Shown: positions 17,233 to 25,233, counted from the first letter of the stretch. The stretch is DNA of 44,810 bases from Frigoribacterium sp. Leaf8 (GCF_001421165.1 NZ_LMKB01000005.1:1214891-1259700), one strand, 5' to 3'. Notes: generated by a model not told the origin, from the sequence alone. Program-made: numbers and translations.

Positions 17233-19062
17233 GTGACCAGGACGGTCGACACACCCGCGCACCCGACGCGCAGCTACGAGCGGCTGAGGCCTGCCATGCG
17301 CCTGTTCTACCTGTGGACGCTCTCGCGTTCCCGCCACGTGCCCTCGCCACGCGGACGGCCGACCTACCGGGCGGACTCCCCCGACCCCGACACCGTGCTG
17401 CTGATCGGCACGGGTCCGACCCACGGCTTCGGCGTGACGAGCCACGAGCAGGCCCTCACCGGTCAGATCGCCAAGGAGACCTCGAAGAGCACCGGTCGCG
17501 CCTGCTCGGTCGACTACATCGGCGACGAGATGATGAACGCCGGTTCGGCCCGTTCGTGGATCGGCGACCACGACCTCAGCCTGTACGACACGGTCGTCGT
17601 GATGCTCGGCCTCAACGACGCCGTCATGCTCACCCCGCTCGAGGGATGGCAGCGTGACGTGACGACACTCGTCACCGACCTGACCCGCCGCGTCCACCCG
17701 ACCGCCCGCATCGTGCTGGTCGGCGTGCAGCCCGTGCGCTCGGTCACGCGGTTCGACAACCCGTTCGGATCGGTCGCGGACCGGCACGCCGCCCGCATGA
17801 ACGAGATCACCGAGCGGATCGCCGCGCAGCACCCGTCGGCCTCGTACTTCCGGCTGCCCCCGGGAGAGCTGCAGCCCGGTCGCCCGCACGGCTGCGAGAC
17901 GATGTACCGGCAGTGGGGCGCCGTGGTCGCCGACCGGGTGGCCCCGACCCTCGACGTCGTGCGCCGCGGCGAGACCGTCGAGCACATCGGACGCACGTCC
18001 GTCGCGCCCGTCGTGCCCGAGCGGGTCGCCGCCCAGCTCGAGGTGGCCCGACTGGCGGCGTCGGTGGCCGCACCGGCCCCGGTCGACCCGGTCGTCGCGC
18101 AGCTGGAGGCCGCGCGGGCGGCCGTCGCCCGACTCGAGGCCGAGCAGGCCGTCGCGGCACGCCCGGCGGACGCACCCGCGTCGGCACGCCCGGCGGACGC
18201 ACCCGCGCCGGCCCCGGCTGCCGCACCCGCACCCGCACCGACCCCGGCGGACGCACCCGCGACCGCCCTCGGAACCGGGGCCACCTCGACGACCGACGCC
18301 GCGCCTCCTGCCCGTCCGCGACGGGCCCTGCCCGAGCCGACCTTCGAGTGGTCGGGAGCCGAGAAGCTGGTCGAGCTCGCGAGCAGCGGCGGGTCGGACA
18401 CCCTGCAGGACCTCGCCCGCCGAGCCGAGAAGGAGTTCGGCGTCGACGTCGCGGTCGTCTCGCTGCTCGACGGCAAGAAGCTCTACTACGCGGTCAACAC
18501 CGAGCTGCTGCCGGTCTCGATCCCCCGCGAGCTGACGTTCTGCGACGTGACCGTGGCGGCCGACGCACCCGTGATCGTCGAGGACGCCCGCAAGGACGAC
18601 CGGTTCAAGGACAACCCCTACCTCGACCTCAACCACGGGTACTTCTACGCCGGGCACCCGATCCACTCGTCGTCCGGCGAGGCGATCGGCACCTTCTGCC
18701 TGCACAACACGCGGCCCCGCAAAGCGAAGAGCGTGTCGTCCGAGAAGCTCGCCGAGTTCGCCCGCCTCGCCGAACTCGAGCTGCAGAGCTACGAGACGGC
18801 CGAGGGCGGTCACGACCTGCCGACGATGTACGAGACCCGGGAGGCGGCGGTCGCGGCGGCCGTGTCGGGTCGCGCCCCACAGGCGGCCGCGCTGGCACAG
18901 GGCGTGGCCGACGCCACGAGCGTCGTCGCCGCGCCCCGGCCCGCGGCTACGCCCACGGCTGCGCCCTCGGCTGCGGCTGCGGGTGCGGGTGCGGTCCCCG
19001 TGGCGGCTGCTGCCGCACCCACTCCGGCCCCCACGCGCGTCGGGCGCCACGCCGCCCCCTGA
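17233..19062 (+). CDS. SGNH-hydrolase-like domain fused to a GAF domain
   Basis: About 609 residues with GTG start and GAGGAG six bases upstream. The N-terminal part (about 50-250) has an SGNH/GDSL layout: the first block reads LLIGTGPTHGFGV where GDS is expected, and the third block is GLND (126-129). The nucleophilic Ser of block I appears to be absent, so activity is doubtful. A long Ala/Pro-rich linker (about 256-366, containing a 27-bp duplication) leads to a GAF domain (about 377-506: FGVDVAVVSLLDGKKLYYAVN ... FYAGHPIHSSSGEAIGTFCL). Then an Ala/Pro-rich tail follows. No signal peptide; cytoplasmic. Probably a sensor or binding protein; ligand unknown. Confidence 0.75.
   Translation: MTRTVDTPAHPTRSYERLRPAMRLFYLWTLSRSRHVPSPRGRPTYRADSPDPDTVLLIGTGPTHGFGVTSHEQALTGQIAKETSKSTGRACSVDYIGDEMMNAGSARSWIGDHDLSLYDTVVVMLGLNDAVMLTPLEGWQRDVTTLVTDLTRRVHPTARIVLVGVQPVRSVTRFDNPFGSVADRHAARMNEITERIAAQHPSASYFRLPPGELQPGRPHGCETMYRQWGAVVADRVAPTLDVVRRGETVEHIGRTSVAPVVPERVAAQLEVARLAASVAAPAPVDPVVAQLEAARAAVARLEAEQAVAARPADAPASARPADAPAPAPAAAPAPAPTPADAPATALGTGATSTTDAAPPARPRRALPEPTFEWSGAEKLVELASSGGSDTLQDLARRAEKEFGVDVAVVSLLDGKKLYYAVNTELLPVSIPRELTFCDVTVAADAPVIVEDARKDDRFKDNPYLDLNHGYFYAGHPIHSSSGEAIGTFCLHNTRPRKAKSVSSEKLAEFARLAELELQSYETAEGGHDLPTMYETREAAVAAAVSGRAPQAAALAQGVADATSVVAAPRPAATPTAAPSAAAAGAGAVPVAAAAAPTPAPTRVGRHAAP
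18157..18210. repeat. 27-bp tandem duplication in the SGNH-GAF linker
   Basis: Two adjacent copies of a 27-base unit differing at one position encode ARPADAPAS and ARPADAPAP. In frame, so it changes only linker length. Confidence 0.9.
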
Positions 19063-19079
19063 CCGCGACCTGCGGGCGA

Positions 19080-19147
19080 GGACGCACCACGTCCGCGTCG
19101 TCGAACCACCCGAGAGCGTGGTTCGACGACGCGACGGTGGTGCGACC
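19080..19147. repeat. 68-bp palindromic element, copy 3
   Basis: Lies between two convergent genes. Arms are 29 bases with about four mismatches around a 10-base centre (inner CGTCGTCGAACCA and TGGTTCGACGACG; outer GGACGCACCAC and GTGGTGCGACC). Could serve as a bidirectional terminator here. Confidence 0.88.
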
Positions 19148-19164
19148 GGCACACCAGCACGCCG

Positions 19165-19989
19165 TCACGCCGTGGCGGTCGGTGCGGCGCCCTTCCGCTG
19201 CTTCAGCCAGAGCACGAGCACGAAGCTGAAGATCACGAGCACCATCCACGAGCCGATCTTGCTGGGGTGCACGAGGCTCCAGCCGTCGACCTGCGAGGCG
19301 TAGGTCCAGGCGCCGAGCAGGGTCGCGGCGTTCTCGGCGATCCAGATGAACAGCCCGATGAGGGCGAACGACACGAGCAGGGGCATGCGGCGGTCGACGC
19401 CCCGCACGCGGAAGGTCACGGACCGCCGGGTGATCAGCAGCGCGGCGACGCCGAGCAGCACCCAGCGCAGGTCGGCGATCCAGTGGTTTGTGAAGAAGTT
19501 CACGTAGAAGCCGACGGCGACGGCCATGGTCGCCGCCATCGGCACGGGGTCGACGCGGAGGTCCAGCCGGCGCCACGCCTGGCAGATGTAGCTCGCGACG
19601 GCCGCGTACATGAAGCCGCTGTAGAGCGGCACGTCCCCCAGGCGCAGCACGCCGGGCTCGGGGTACGACCACGAGCCGATCGCGACCTTGAAGACCTCGA
19701 GCCCGAGCCCGAGGACGTGGAAGACGCAGATGACGAGCAGCTCGTCCCGGGTCTCGAGCCGCGTCGCGACGAGGACGACCTGCACGAGCAGGCACCAGAT
19801 CAGCATCGCGTCGTAGCGCGGCACGCCCACGTCGACCACGCGGGTCACGGCGAGCCCGGCGAAGATCGCGACGGCGAACGCGCACGAGAGGGCCTGGGCG
19901 CGGCCGAAGGCCAGCAGGTCGAGCAAGGACTCGCGCGCCCGGGCGACGCGACCCGGACCGTGACGCGGGACGACCTCGACTGCGGACAC
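19165..19989 (-). CDS. DUF817 family integral membrane protein
   Basis: A 274-residue multi-spanning membrane protein matching the DUF817 (Bacillus YoaT-like) family by its segments ELLVICVFHVLGLGLEVFKV, GSWSYPEPG, VPLYSGFMYAAVASYI and NFFTNHWIADLRW. About seven hydrophobic helices are visible, and the C-terminus ends in a short basic tail. GTG start with GAGGAGG just upstream; the upstream arm of a 19-bp inverted repeat includes this ribosome-binding site. Single gene facing the SGNH-GAF gene, with the 68-bp palindrome between them. Molecular function of DUF817 is unknown. Confidence 0.85.
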   Translation of the reverse strand: MSAVEVVPRHGPGRVARARESLLDLLAFGRAQALSCAFAVAIFAGLAVTRVVDVGVPRYDAMLIWCLLVQVVLVATRLETRDELLVICVFHVLGLGLEVFKVAIGSWSYPEPGVLRLGDVPLYSGFMYAAVASYICQAWRRLDLRVDPVPMAATMAVAVGFYVNFFTNHWIADLRWVLLGVAALLITRRSVTFRVRGVDRRMPLLVSFALIGLFIWIAENAATLLGAWTYASQVDGWSLVHPSKIGSWMVLVIFSFVLVLWLKQRKGAAPTATA

Positions 19990-19990
19990 C

Positions 19991-20088
19991 GTGCCTCCTC
20001 GGGGTTCGTCGTCGGTGCGGGCCGGGTGGCCGCACCGTCGCGCCCCGCGGGTGCGACCTCGTCCACGCTACGAACCCCGAGGAGGCGC
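19991..20088. repeat. 19-bp inverted repeat over the DUF817 ribosome-binding site
   Basis: GTGCCTCCTCGGGGTTCGT (19991-20009) and ACGAACCCCGAGGAGGCGC (20070-20088) are complementary at 18 of 19 positions, 60 bases apart. An inner GGTGCGG/CCGCACC pair lies between. In the DUF817 mRNA the downstream arm would pair with its ribosome-binding site. Stretches such as GGTGCGACCTCG resemble the ends of the 68-bp element, so this may be a decayed relative. Confidence 0.7.
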
Positions 20089-20142
20089 GGCGTCCGCCCC
20101 GAGGACCACCCGCCTCCTCCGCGGGTCGCGGCCGCGGACACG

Positions 20143-20178
20143 CGAGAGCCCCCTCGCCGTGCGGCGAGGGGGCTCTCG
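20143..20178 (-). terminator. Strong hairpin terminator for the small-protein operon
   Basis: A perfect 16-bp stem (CGAGAGCCCCCTCGCC and its complement) with loop GTGC, 106 bases past the last small gene in its direction of transcription. No U-tract. It would also block read-through in the other direction. Confidence 0.8.
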
Positions 20179-20283
20179 TGGGGTGCTCGTCGGCGTCCCG
20201 CGCTGCGGGTCGCTGGTACGCACCGTCGACGGGCCGGGCGTCAGCCCGTCCGAAGTCGTGCACCGGGCCGGGGCCCGGGACGG

Positions 20284-20394
20284 TCAGATCTGGTCGTCGT
20301 CCACCAGACCCGCCACGAAGGGGTAGCGATCGGCCACGTACTCGTGGAGGTCGGGGTGGACGAGGGTGTCGAGCGAGGGAAGTGAGGAGGTCAT
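20284..20394 (-). CDS. Unrecognised 36-residue acidic small protein
   Basis: A short frame encoding MTSSLPSLDTLVHPDLHEYV followed by ADRYPFVAGLVDDDQI. Nearly every third codon position is G or C, like genuine genes here, and it starts 11 bases after the previous small gene, ahead of a strong terminator. The product is acidic with a hydrophobic C-terminal patch; no signal peptide, no Cys. No clear ribosome-binding site, so coupling to the upstream gene is likely. I recognise no family. It could be a regulatory peptide, a small subunit or a peptide precursor, but nothing decides between these. Confidence 0.5.
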   Translation of the reverse strand: MTSSLPSLDTLVHPDLHEYVADRYPFVAGLVDDDQI

Positions 20395-20405
20395 GGTCGG
20401 GCCGT

Positions 20406-20498
20406 TCAGTCGAGGTCGTCGGTGTCGTCGAGGGCCGTGTCGAAGTACGACACGTGATCGCCGACCTGGTCGGCGAGGATGCGCTGGGCGAAGGTCAC
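20406..20498 (-). CDS. Unrecognised 30-residue acidic small protein
   Basis: GTG-initiated frame reading VTFAQRILADQVGDHVSYFD then TALDDTDDLD. GAGG lies eight bases upstream, and it follows the 104-residue gene by 10 bases. Third positions are almost all C or G, which argues for real coding. The first 20 residues could form an amphipathic helix; the tail is strongly acidic. No family recognised. Its order and spacing suggest one transcript with the genes on either side. Confidence 0.5.
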   Translation of the reverse strand: MTFAQRILADQVGDHVSYFDTALDDTDDLD

Positions 20499-20508
20499 GA
20501 CGCGCGCC

Positions 20509-20823
20509 TCAGGCCGACATCGCGTGGGCCGGAGCGGCCACGAGGAAGTCGGCGTAGGTGGGCTCGTCGACCCGGGCGACGGCCGAGACGGCTGCCGAGA
20601 TCGGCGCGGCGAGGGCGACGGCCGCGACTCGCGCCCGACGACGACGGGGGTAGGTCTCGATGCGGACGGCCGGGACGCGGGGGTCGCGGCGGTAGAGGCC
20701 CGCGTCGACGCGACCGGTGGTCGGGCGGGTCGCCGCGGGGCGGGCCGAACCGACCGTGCCCCGGACGAGGGAGACGAGTTGCTCGTGGCCGAGGCCCTGG
20801 AGCGAGGTGCTGCTGGTGTTCAT
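20509..20823 (-). CDS. Unrecognised 104-residue protein, first high-GC3 gene of the small-protein operon
   Basis: Starts ATG with GAGAAG seven bases upstream and overlaps a short upstream frame by ATGA. The N-terminus (MNTSSTSLQGLGHEQLVSLV) looks like a short helix. The middle is basic and Pro/Arg-rich with an RRRR patch (about residue 60-63), followed by an Ala/Val-rich hydrophobic stretch AAVALAAPISAAVSAVARV and a last segment DEPTYADFLVAAP. The hydrophobic stretch after the arginines could be a membrane-associated helix. Codon use is typical for the genome. No domain recognised. Heads a run of three small genes closed by a terminator. Confidence 0.6.
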   Translation of the reverse strand: MNTSSTSLQGLGHEQLVSLVRGTVGSARPAATRPTTGRVDAGLYRRDPRVPAVRIETYPRRRRARVAAVALAAPISAAVSAVARVDEPTYADFLVAAPAHAMSA

Positions 20824-20990
20824 GTTCTTCTCATTTCTGGTGACCCTGCGTCACCTGAGGAACCTGCTGGAACTCCGGCACCGCCCGTGAAGTCGGTGCC
20901 CGTACCGCCGTGAACCGGTACGCCCACCACTGTGGCAGGCCGATTGCTAGATGAACTAGCCAGATCGGGAAGAGTGCGCATTGCGGACAT
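20820..20990 (-). CDS. Possible 56-residue leader/small ORF with atypical codons
   Basis: An ATG with GAGGA nine bases upstream opens a 56-codon frame that ends by ATGA overlap with the 104-residue gene. The product is Ser/Gly/Thr-rich (GGTGTDFTGGAGVPAGSSGD). Unlike all neighbours, about half its third positions are A or T, with rare codons such as AGA-AGA near the end. It may be a translated leader that couples or regulates the next gene, an acquired gene, or simply an open 5' untranslated region. Low confidence as a protein. Confidence 0.32.
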   Translation of the reverse strand: MSAMRTLPDLASSSSNRPATVVGVPVHGGTGTDFTGGAGVPAGSSGDAGSPEMRRT

Positions 20991-21044
20991 GGCTCGGTCC
21001 TCGCCTGCACGATCTGCGTTCTTCTTCGTTTTTCTGCTTTTGTC

Positions 21045-21073
21045 TTGTTTTCTCTGTGGAAGCGACGTACAGT
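21045..21073 (+). promoter_or_regulatory. fru operon promoter with T-rich operator region
   Basis: -35 TTGTTT (21045-21050) and -10 TACAGT (21068-21073) are 17 bases apart. A T-rich tract (21018-21056) overlaps the -35 and contains two similar words, TTTTTCTG and TTTTCTCTG. These are plausible half-sites for the DeoR-type FruR encoded downstream. The element stands out sharply from the high-GC background. Confidence 0.65.
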
Positions 21074-21129
21074 CGGCCCACGCCGGCAGCACGCATGCCG
21101 GCAGCACCGCGAGACGACGAGGAGGTCGC

Positions 21130-21918
21130 ATGTACGCCACCGAACGGCACGAGTCGATCGCCGAAGCCCTGCGCTCGGCCGGTCGGGTGTCGGTCAGCGA
21201 TCTCGCCCTGCGTCTCGACGTCACGGCCGAGACGGTCCGCCGAGACCTCGACGCCCTCGAACAGGCGGGCCTGCTCCAGCGCGTGCACGGCGGTGCCGTC
21301 GCCGCCGGCCGCTCCAGCGTCAGCGAACTCAGCCTGAGCGAGCGCGAGACCCGGCACAGCCCCGAGAAGACCTCGGTGGCCCAGGCCGCCGCGCACCTCG
21401 TGCCGCCGACGTTCACGGGCTCGATCGCCCTCGACGCCGGCACCACCACCGCCGCCGTCGCCGCCGAACTCGCCCGCTGGACGCCGGCGACGCCCGGCAC
21501 CGTCCTCACCGTCATCACCAACGCCGTCCCGATCGCGGCGCTGCTGCAGCACAGCCCCCACGTCGACCTGCACCTGCTCGGCGGACGCGTCCGCGGGCTG
21601 ACCAGCGCCGCCGTCGGCACCAGCACGGTCGAGCAGATCCAGGCGCTCCGCCCCGACATCGTCTTCGTCGGCGCGAACGGCGTCAGCGCCGGCTTCGGGC
21701 TGTCGACCCCCGACGAGTTCGAGGGCGCCGTCAAGTCGGCGTACGTCCGTGCCGGACGCCGCGTCGTGGCCGTGGTCGACCAGACCAAACACGGCGAGGA
21801 GGCGCTGGTGCGGTTCGCTCGCCTGGCCGAGATCGACACCGTGGTCACCGACGCGCCCCCCGCGCCCGACCTGGGCGAGGCCCTCGAGCTCGCCGACGTC
21901 GAGGTGATCGTCGCATGA
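21130..21918 (+). CDS. fruR: DeoR-family repressor of the fructose operon
   Basis: A 262-residue DeoR-family regulator. The HTH is RHESIAEALRSAGRVSVSDL ... LDVTAETVRRDLDALEQAGL and the family signature LLQRVHGGAV follows. The C-terminal DeoRC effector domain contains IALDAGTTTAAVAAEL and TVLTVITNAVPIA. The ATG at 21130 is preceded by GAGGAGG with ideal spacing; in-frame upstream starts would run through the promoter. It opens the fruR-fruK-fruA operon and most likely responds to fructose-1-phosphate, as known for this gene arrangement. Confidence 0.93.
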   Translation: MYATERHESIAEALRSAGRVSVSDLALRLDVTAETVRRDLDALEQAGLLQRVHGGAVAAGRSSVSELSLSERETRHSPEKTSVAQAAAHLVPPTFTGSIALDAGTTTAAVAAELARWTPATPGTVLTVITNAVPIAALLQHSPHVDLHLLGGRVRGLTSAAVGTSTVEQIQALRPDIVFVGANGVSAGFGLSTPDEFEGAVKSAYVRAGRRVVAVVDQTKHGEEALVRFARLAEIDTVVTDAPPAPDLGEALELADVEVIVA

Positions 21919-21989
21919 GCGCCCCGACCCCCACGCCCCGCCCCGTCGTGGCCCCGATCGACACCGCCCCGCAGCCAGGAGGCACCCGC

Positions 21990-22958
21990 ATGATCCTCAC
22001 CGTCACCGCGAACCCCTCGCTCGACCGCACGATCGAGCTGCCGGGCACCCTGCAGCGCGGGGCGGTCCAGCGCTCGGTCAGCACGACCGACGAGCCCGGC
22101 GGCAAGGGCGTCAACGTGTCCCGGGCCCTGGCGGCGTCGGGTGCCGAGACCGTGGCCCTGCTGCCCGGCGCCCTCGACGACCCGGTCCTCGTCGCCCTGC
22201 GCGAGCGAGGCGTGCCCACCGTCAACCTGCCGATCGGCCAGCGCCTCCGGGCCAACGTCACCCTGACCGAACCCGACGGCACGACCACCAAGATCAACGA
22301 GCTCGGCCCCGACCTCGGCTCCCACGTGGACGAACTCACGGCCCTCGTCGTCGAACACGCGGCCCTCGCCTCGTGGCTGGTGCTCGCCGGCTCGCTGCCG
22401 CCCGGCCTGCCGACGACCTGGCTGGCCGACGTCGTCCGGGCCGTGCGCGCCTCCTGCGGTGACGCCGCCCCGCGCATCGCGGTCGACTCGTCGGGCGAGC
22501 CGTTCGCGGCCCTGATCGCGTCGGGCGTCGGCATCGACCTCGTCAAGCCCAACGCCGACGAGCTCGCCGAGATCGTCGGCGGCGACCCCGAGGCGTACGA
22601 GGCCGACCCGGCCTCGGCCGTCGCCGGGGCCCGACGCCTGCGCGAGCTGGGCGTCGAGACCGTGCTGCTCACCCTCGGCAGCGCGGGCGCCCTGTTGATC
22701 GACGACGAGGGCTCGTGGTTCGCCGCCGCCCCCGTCATCACCGCCCTGAGCACGGTGGGCGCCGGCGACTCGTCGCTGTCGGGCTACCTGCTCGCCGAGA
22801 CCACCGGGGCACCCGCCCCGGCCCGCCTCGCCCAGGCCGTCGCGTCCGGAGCCGCCGCCGCGGCCCTGCCCGGCAGCATCGTCCCCCGCCTCGACCAGAC
22901 CTTCCCTGACGACATCGACGTCGTCCCGGTGGCCCCCGCGGCCGTCGGGCACCTCTGA
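21990..22958 (+). CDS. fruK: 1-phosphofructokinase
   Basis: A 322-residue PfkB-family kinase that converts fructose-1-phosphate, the product of the PTS permease encoded next, to fructose-1,6-bisphosphate. Diagnostic segments are MILTVTANPSLDRTI at the N-terminus, EPGGKGVNVSRAL, LAGSLPPGLP, LVKPNADEL and the anion-hole/catalytic motif VGAGDSSLSGY with Asp260 as base. AGGAGG seven bases upstream supports the ATG at 21990. An in-frame ATG at about 21915, overlapping the fruR stop, would add 25 residues and cannot be fully excluded. Middle gene of the fru operon; cytoplasmic. Confidence 0.95.
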   Translation: MILTVTANPSLDRTIELPGTLQRGAVQRSVSTTDEPGGKGVNVSRALAASGAETVALLPGALDDPVLVALRERGVPTVNLPIGQRLRANVTLTEPDGTTTKINELGPDLGSHVDELTALVVEHAALASWLVLAGSLPPGLPTTWLADVVRAVRASCGDAAPRIAVDSSGEPFAALIASGVGIDLVKPNADELAEIVGGDPEAYEADPASAVAGARRLRELGVETVLLTLGSAGALLIDDEGSWFAAAPVITALSTVGAGDSSLSGYLLAETTGAPAPARLAQAVASGAAAAALPGSIVPRLDQTFPDDIDVVPVAPAAVGHL

Positions 22959-22991
22959 GCAGCGTCGCCCAACCCCAAGGAGCAGAACAGC

Positions 22992-25079
22992 ATGTCATCC
23001 CTCATCAGCACCGACCTCGTCGGTCTCGACGAAGACCTGGGCGGCACGTCGACCGACGTCATCCGCGCCCTGGCCGCGCGCGTCGCGGCCTCGGGCCGCG
23101 CCGGCTCGGCCGATTCGCTCGCCGACGACGCCATCAAGCGTGAAGCCTCGGTCGGCACCGGCGTCCCCGGCGGCATCGCGATCCCCCACGCCCGGTCGGC
23201 CTCGGTCACCGAGCCCACCCTCGCCTTCTCCCGGCTCGCGCGCACGGTCGGCTTCGGTGCCCCCGACGGCGACGCCGACATCGTCTTCATGATCGCGGTG
23301 CCCGAGGGCGCCGACGGCGACCACATGACGGTCCTCTCGACCCTCGCCCGCGCCCTCATCCGCGACGACTTCACCGCCGCCCTCCGCGCCGCGAAGACGC
23401 CCGCCGACATCGTGCAGCTCGTCGACGACGAGGTCAGCGGCGAGGTCGCCGAGACGCGCGGCGCCACCGCCGCCTCCGCGTCCGGGGCGACCAGCGCCTC
23501 CTCGTCCGCGGCCGCCGCGACGGGCGACGGCGCGCGGCGCCCGAAGCTGGTCGGCGTCACCGCCTGCCCCACCGGCATCGCCCACACCTTCATGGCCGCC
23601 GACGCCCTCGTCGCCGCGGCGAAGCGCCTCGGTGCCGACCTGCAGATCGAGCCGCAGGGCTCGGGCACGGTCACTCCCCTCGACCCGGCCGTCATCGCCG
23701 AGGCCGACGCCGTGATCTTCGCCGTCGACGTCGACGTGCGCGACCAGGGCCGCTTCGCCGGCAAGCCCGTCGTCCGCGGACCGGTCAAGCGCGGCGTCGA
23801 CGCTCCCGACGCCATGGTGAAGGAGGCGCTGGCCGCCGCCAAGGACCCGAACGCCGCCCGCGTGGGCGGCACGGCCGGTGCCGCCGGTGCCGCCGCGGGC
23901 TCGACCGCCGAGAAGCAGGGCTTCGGCTCGTCGCTCAAGCGCTGGCTGCTGACCGGCGTCTCGTACATGATCCCGTTCGTCGCCGGTGGCGGCCTGCTGC
24001 TCGCCCTGGGCTTCCTGCTCTCGGGTTACGAGATCGCCGGCAACGCCGCGACCGTGCTGACCGACTACTCGCTCGTGAACCTGCCGCCCGAGGGCCTGAT
24101 CTACTTCCTCGGTGCCGCCGCGTTCCAGATCGGCAACCTGTCGATGGGCTTCCTCGTCGCCGCCCTGGCCGGTTACATCGCCTACGCCATCGCCGATCGA
24201 CCCGGCATCGCGCCCGGTTTCGTCGCCGGCGCCGTCGCGGTCTTCATGGGGGCCGGCTTCATCGGCGGTCTCGTCGGTGGTCTGCTCGCCGGCTTCGCCG
24301 CCTACTGGATCGGCAAGCCCGACGTGCCCCGCTGGCTGCGCGGCCTGATGCCCGTCGTGATCATCCCGCTGCTCGCGTCGATCTTCGCCTCGGGTCTGCT
24401 CGTGCTCGTGCTCGGCGGCCCGATCGCCGCCCTGACCGTCGCCCTGACCGACTTCCTCAACGGCCTCAGCGGCACCGGGGCGATCGTCCTGGGCGTCATC
24501 CTCGGCCTCATGATGTGCATCGACCTCGGTGGTCCGGTCAACAAGGTCGCCTACTCGTTCGCCGTCGCCGGTCTGTCGGCGGGCTCCATCAGCGACAACC
24601 CCGCTCCGCTGATGATCATGGCCGCCGTGATGGGTGCCGGCATGGTGCCGCCGCTGGCCATGGCCCTCGCGTCGACCGTCCTCTACCGCAAGGGCTTCTC
24701 GCAGGTCGAGCGCTCCAACGGCACGGCCGCCTGGCTGCTGGGCGCCTCGTTCATCTCCGAGGGCGCGATCCCCTTCGCCGCGGCCGACCCGCTGCGCGTG
24801 ATCCCCGCCAGCATGGTCGGAGGCGCGGTGACCGGAGCCATCTCGATGGCCGCCGGCGTCACGTCGCAGGCCCCCCACGGTGGCATCTTCGTGTTCTTCG
24901 CGATCGGCAACCTGGGCATGTGGGCGTTGGCTATCGTCGCCGGCACCGTCGTGAGCGCGTTCGTGCTCGTCCTGCTGAAGAAGTTCGTCCGCCGAGGTGC
25001 GGCCGCCGGGGCCGACGCGTCGGCCGAGGCCGCCGAGGCCGGTTCGGTCGTCGGCCAGCGCAGCCCCGTCGCCGCGTAG
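22992..25079 (+). CDS. fruA: PTS fructose transporter subunit EIIABC
   Basis: A 695-residue fused permease that imports fructose and phosphorylates it at C1. Order: EIIA (about 1-150, phospho-His66 in GIAIPHARSA), an Ala/Ser linker, EIIB (about 184-285, phospho-Cys192 in GVTACPTGIAHTFMAADAL), a Gly/Ala linker, then the membrane-embedded EIIC (about 310-670, with GVSYMIPFVAGGGLLLALG and CIDLGGPVNKVAYSFA). AAGGAG precedes the ATG. Last gene of the fru operon, closed by a 21-bp hairpin. The general components HPr and EI are not in the window. Confidence 0.96.
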   Translation: MSSLISTDLVGLDEDLGGTSTDVIRALAARVAASGRAGSADSLADDAIKREASVGTGVPGGIAIPHARSASVTEPTLAFSRLARTVGFGAPDGDADIVFMIAVPEGADGDHMTVLSTLARALIRDDFTAALRAAKTPADIVQLVDDEVSGEVAETRGATAASASGATSASSSAAAATGDGARRPKLVGVTACPTGIAHTFMAADALVAAAKRLGADLQIEPQGSGTVTPLDPAVIAEADAVIFAVDVDVRDQGRFAGKPVVRGPVKRGVDAPDAMVKEALAAAKDPNAARVGGTAGAAGAAAGSTAEKQGFGSSLKRWLLTGVSYMIPFVAGGGLLLALGFLLSGYEIAGNAATVLTDYSLVNLPPEGLIYFLGAAAFQIGNLSMGFLVAALAGYIAYAIADRPGIAPGFVAGAVAVFMGAGFIGGLVGGLLAGFAAYWIGKPDVPRWLRGLMPVVIIPLLASIFASGLLVLVLGGPIAALTVALTDFLNGLSGTGAIVLGVILGLMMCIDLGGPVNKVAYSFAVAGLSAGSISDNPAPLMIMAAVMGAGMVPPLAMALASTVLYRKGFSQVERSNGTAAWLLGASFISEGAIPFAAADPLRVIPASMVGGAVTGAISMAAGVTSQAPHGGIFVFFAIGNLGMWALAIVAGTVVSAFVLVLLKKFVRRGAAAGADASAEAAEAGSVVGQRSPVAA

Positions 25080-25119
25080 CAGCGACGCCGCGCCGCACCG
25101 ACGCCGTCGAGGCGACCAC

Positions 25120-25163
25120 ACGAGGAGGCGCGTTCCGGGAAGTCCCGGAGCGCGCCTCCTCGT
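25120..25163 (+). terminator. fru operon terminator built from an inverted pair of GGAGGCGCG motifs
   Basis: A 21-bp stem with one T-G wobble whose two arms each carry the dispersed core: AGGAGGCGCG at 25123 and CGCGCCTCCT at 25151. It sits 41 bases after the fruA stop. The loop is effectively a small GAAGTC-type turn. Confidence 0.88.
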
Positions 25164-25233
25164 CCGTGGACGGGCCGCGGACGGGCGGCCGCGTCCTCTA
25201 CCCTGGCGTGAGCAACCGATTGGACCCCACGCC

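Noticed and set aside
20366-20557. A small rightward frame starting near GAGGAGG and overlapping the small-protein genes.
   Set aside because: The product is Arg-rich low complexity, its start is too close to the GAGGAGG box, and third-position bias favours the leftward frames.
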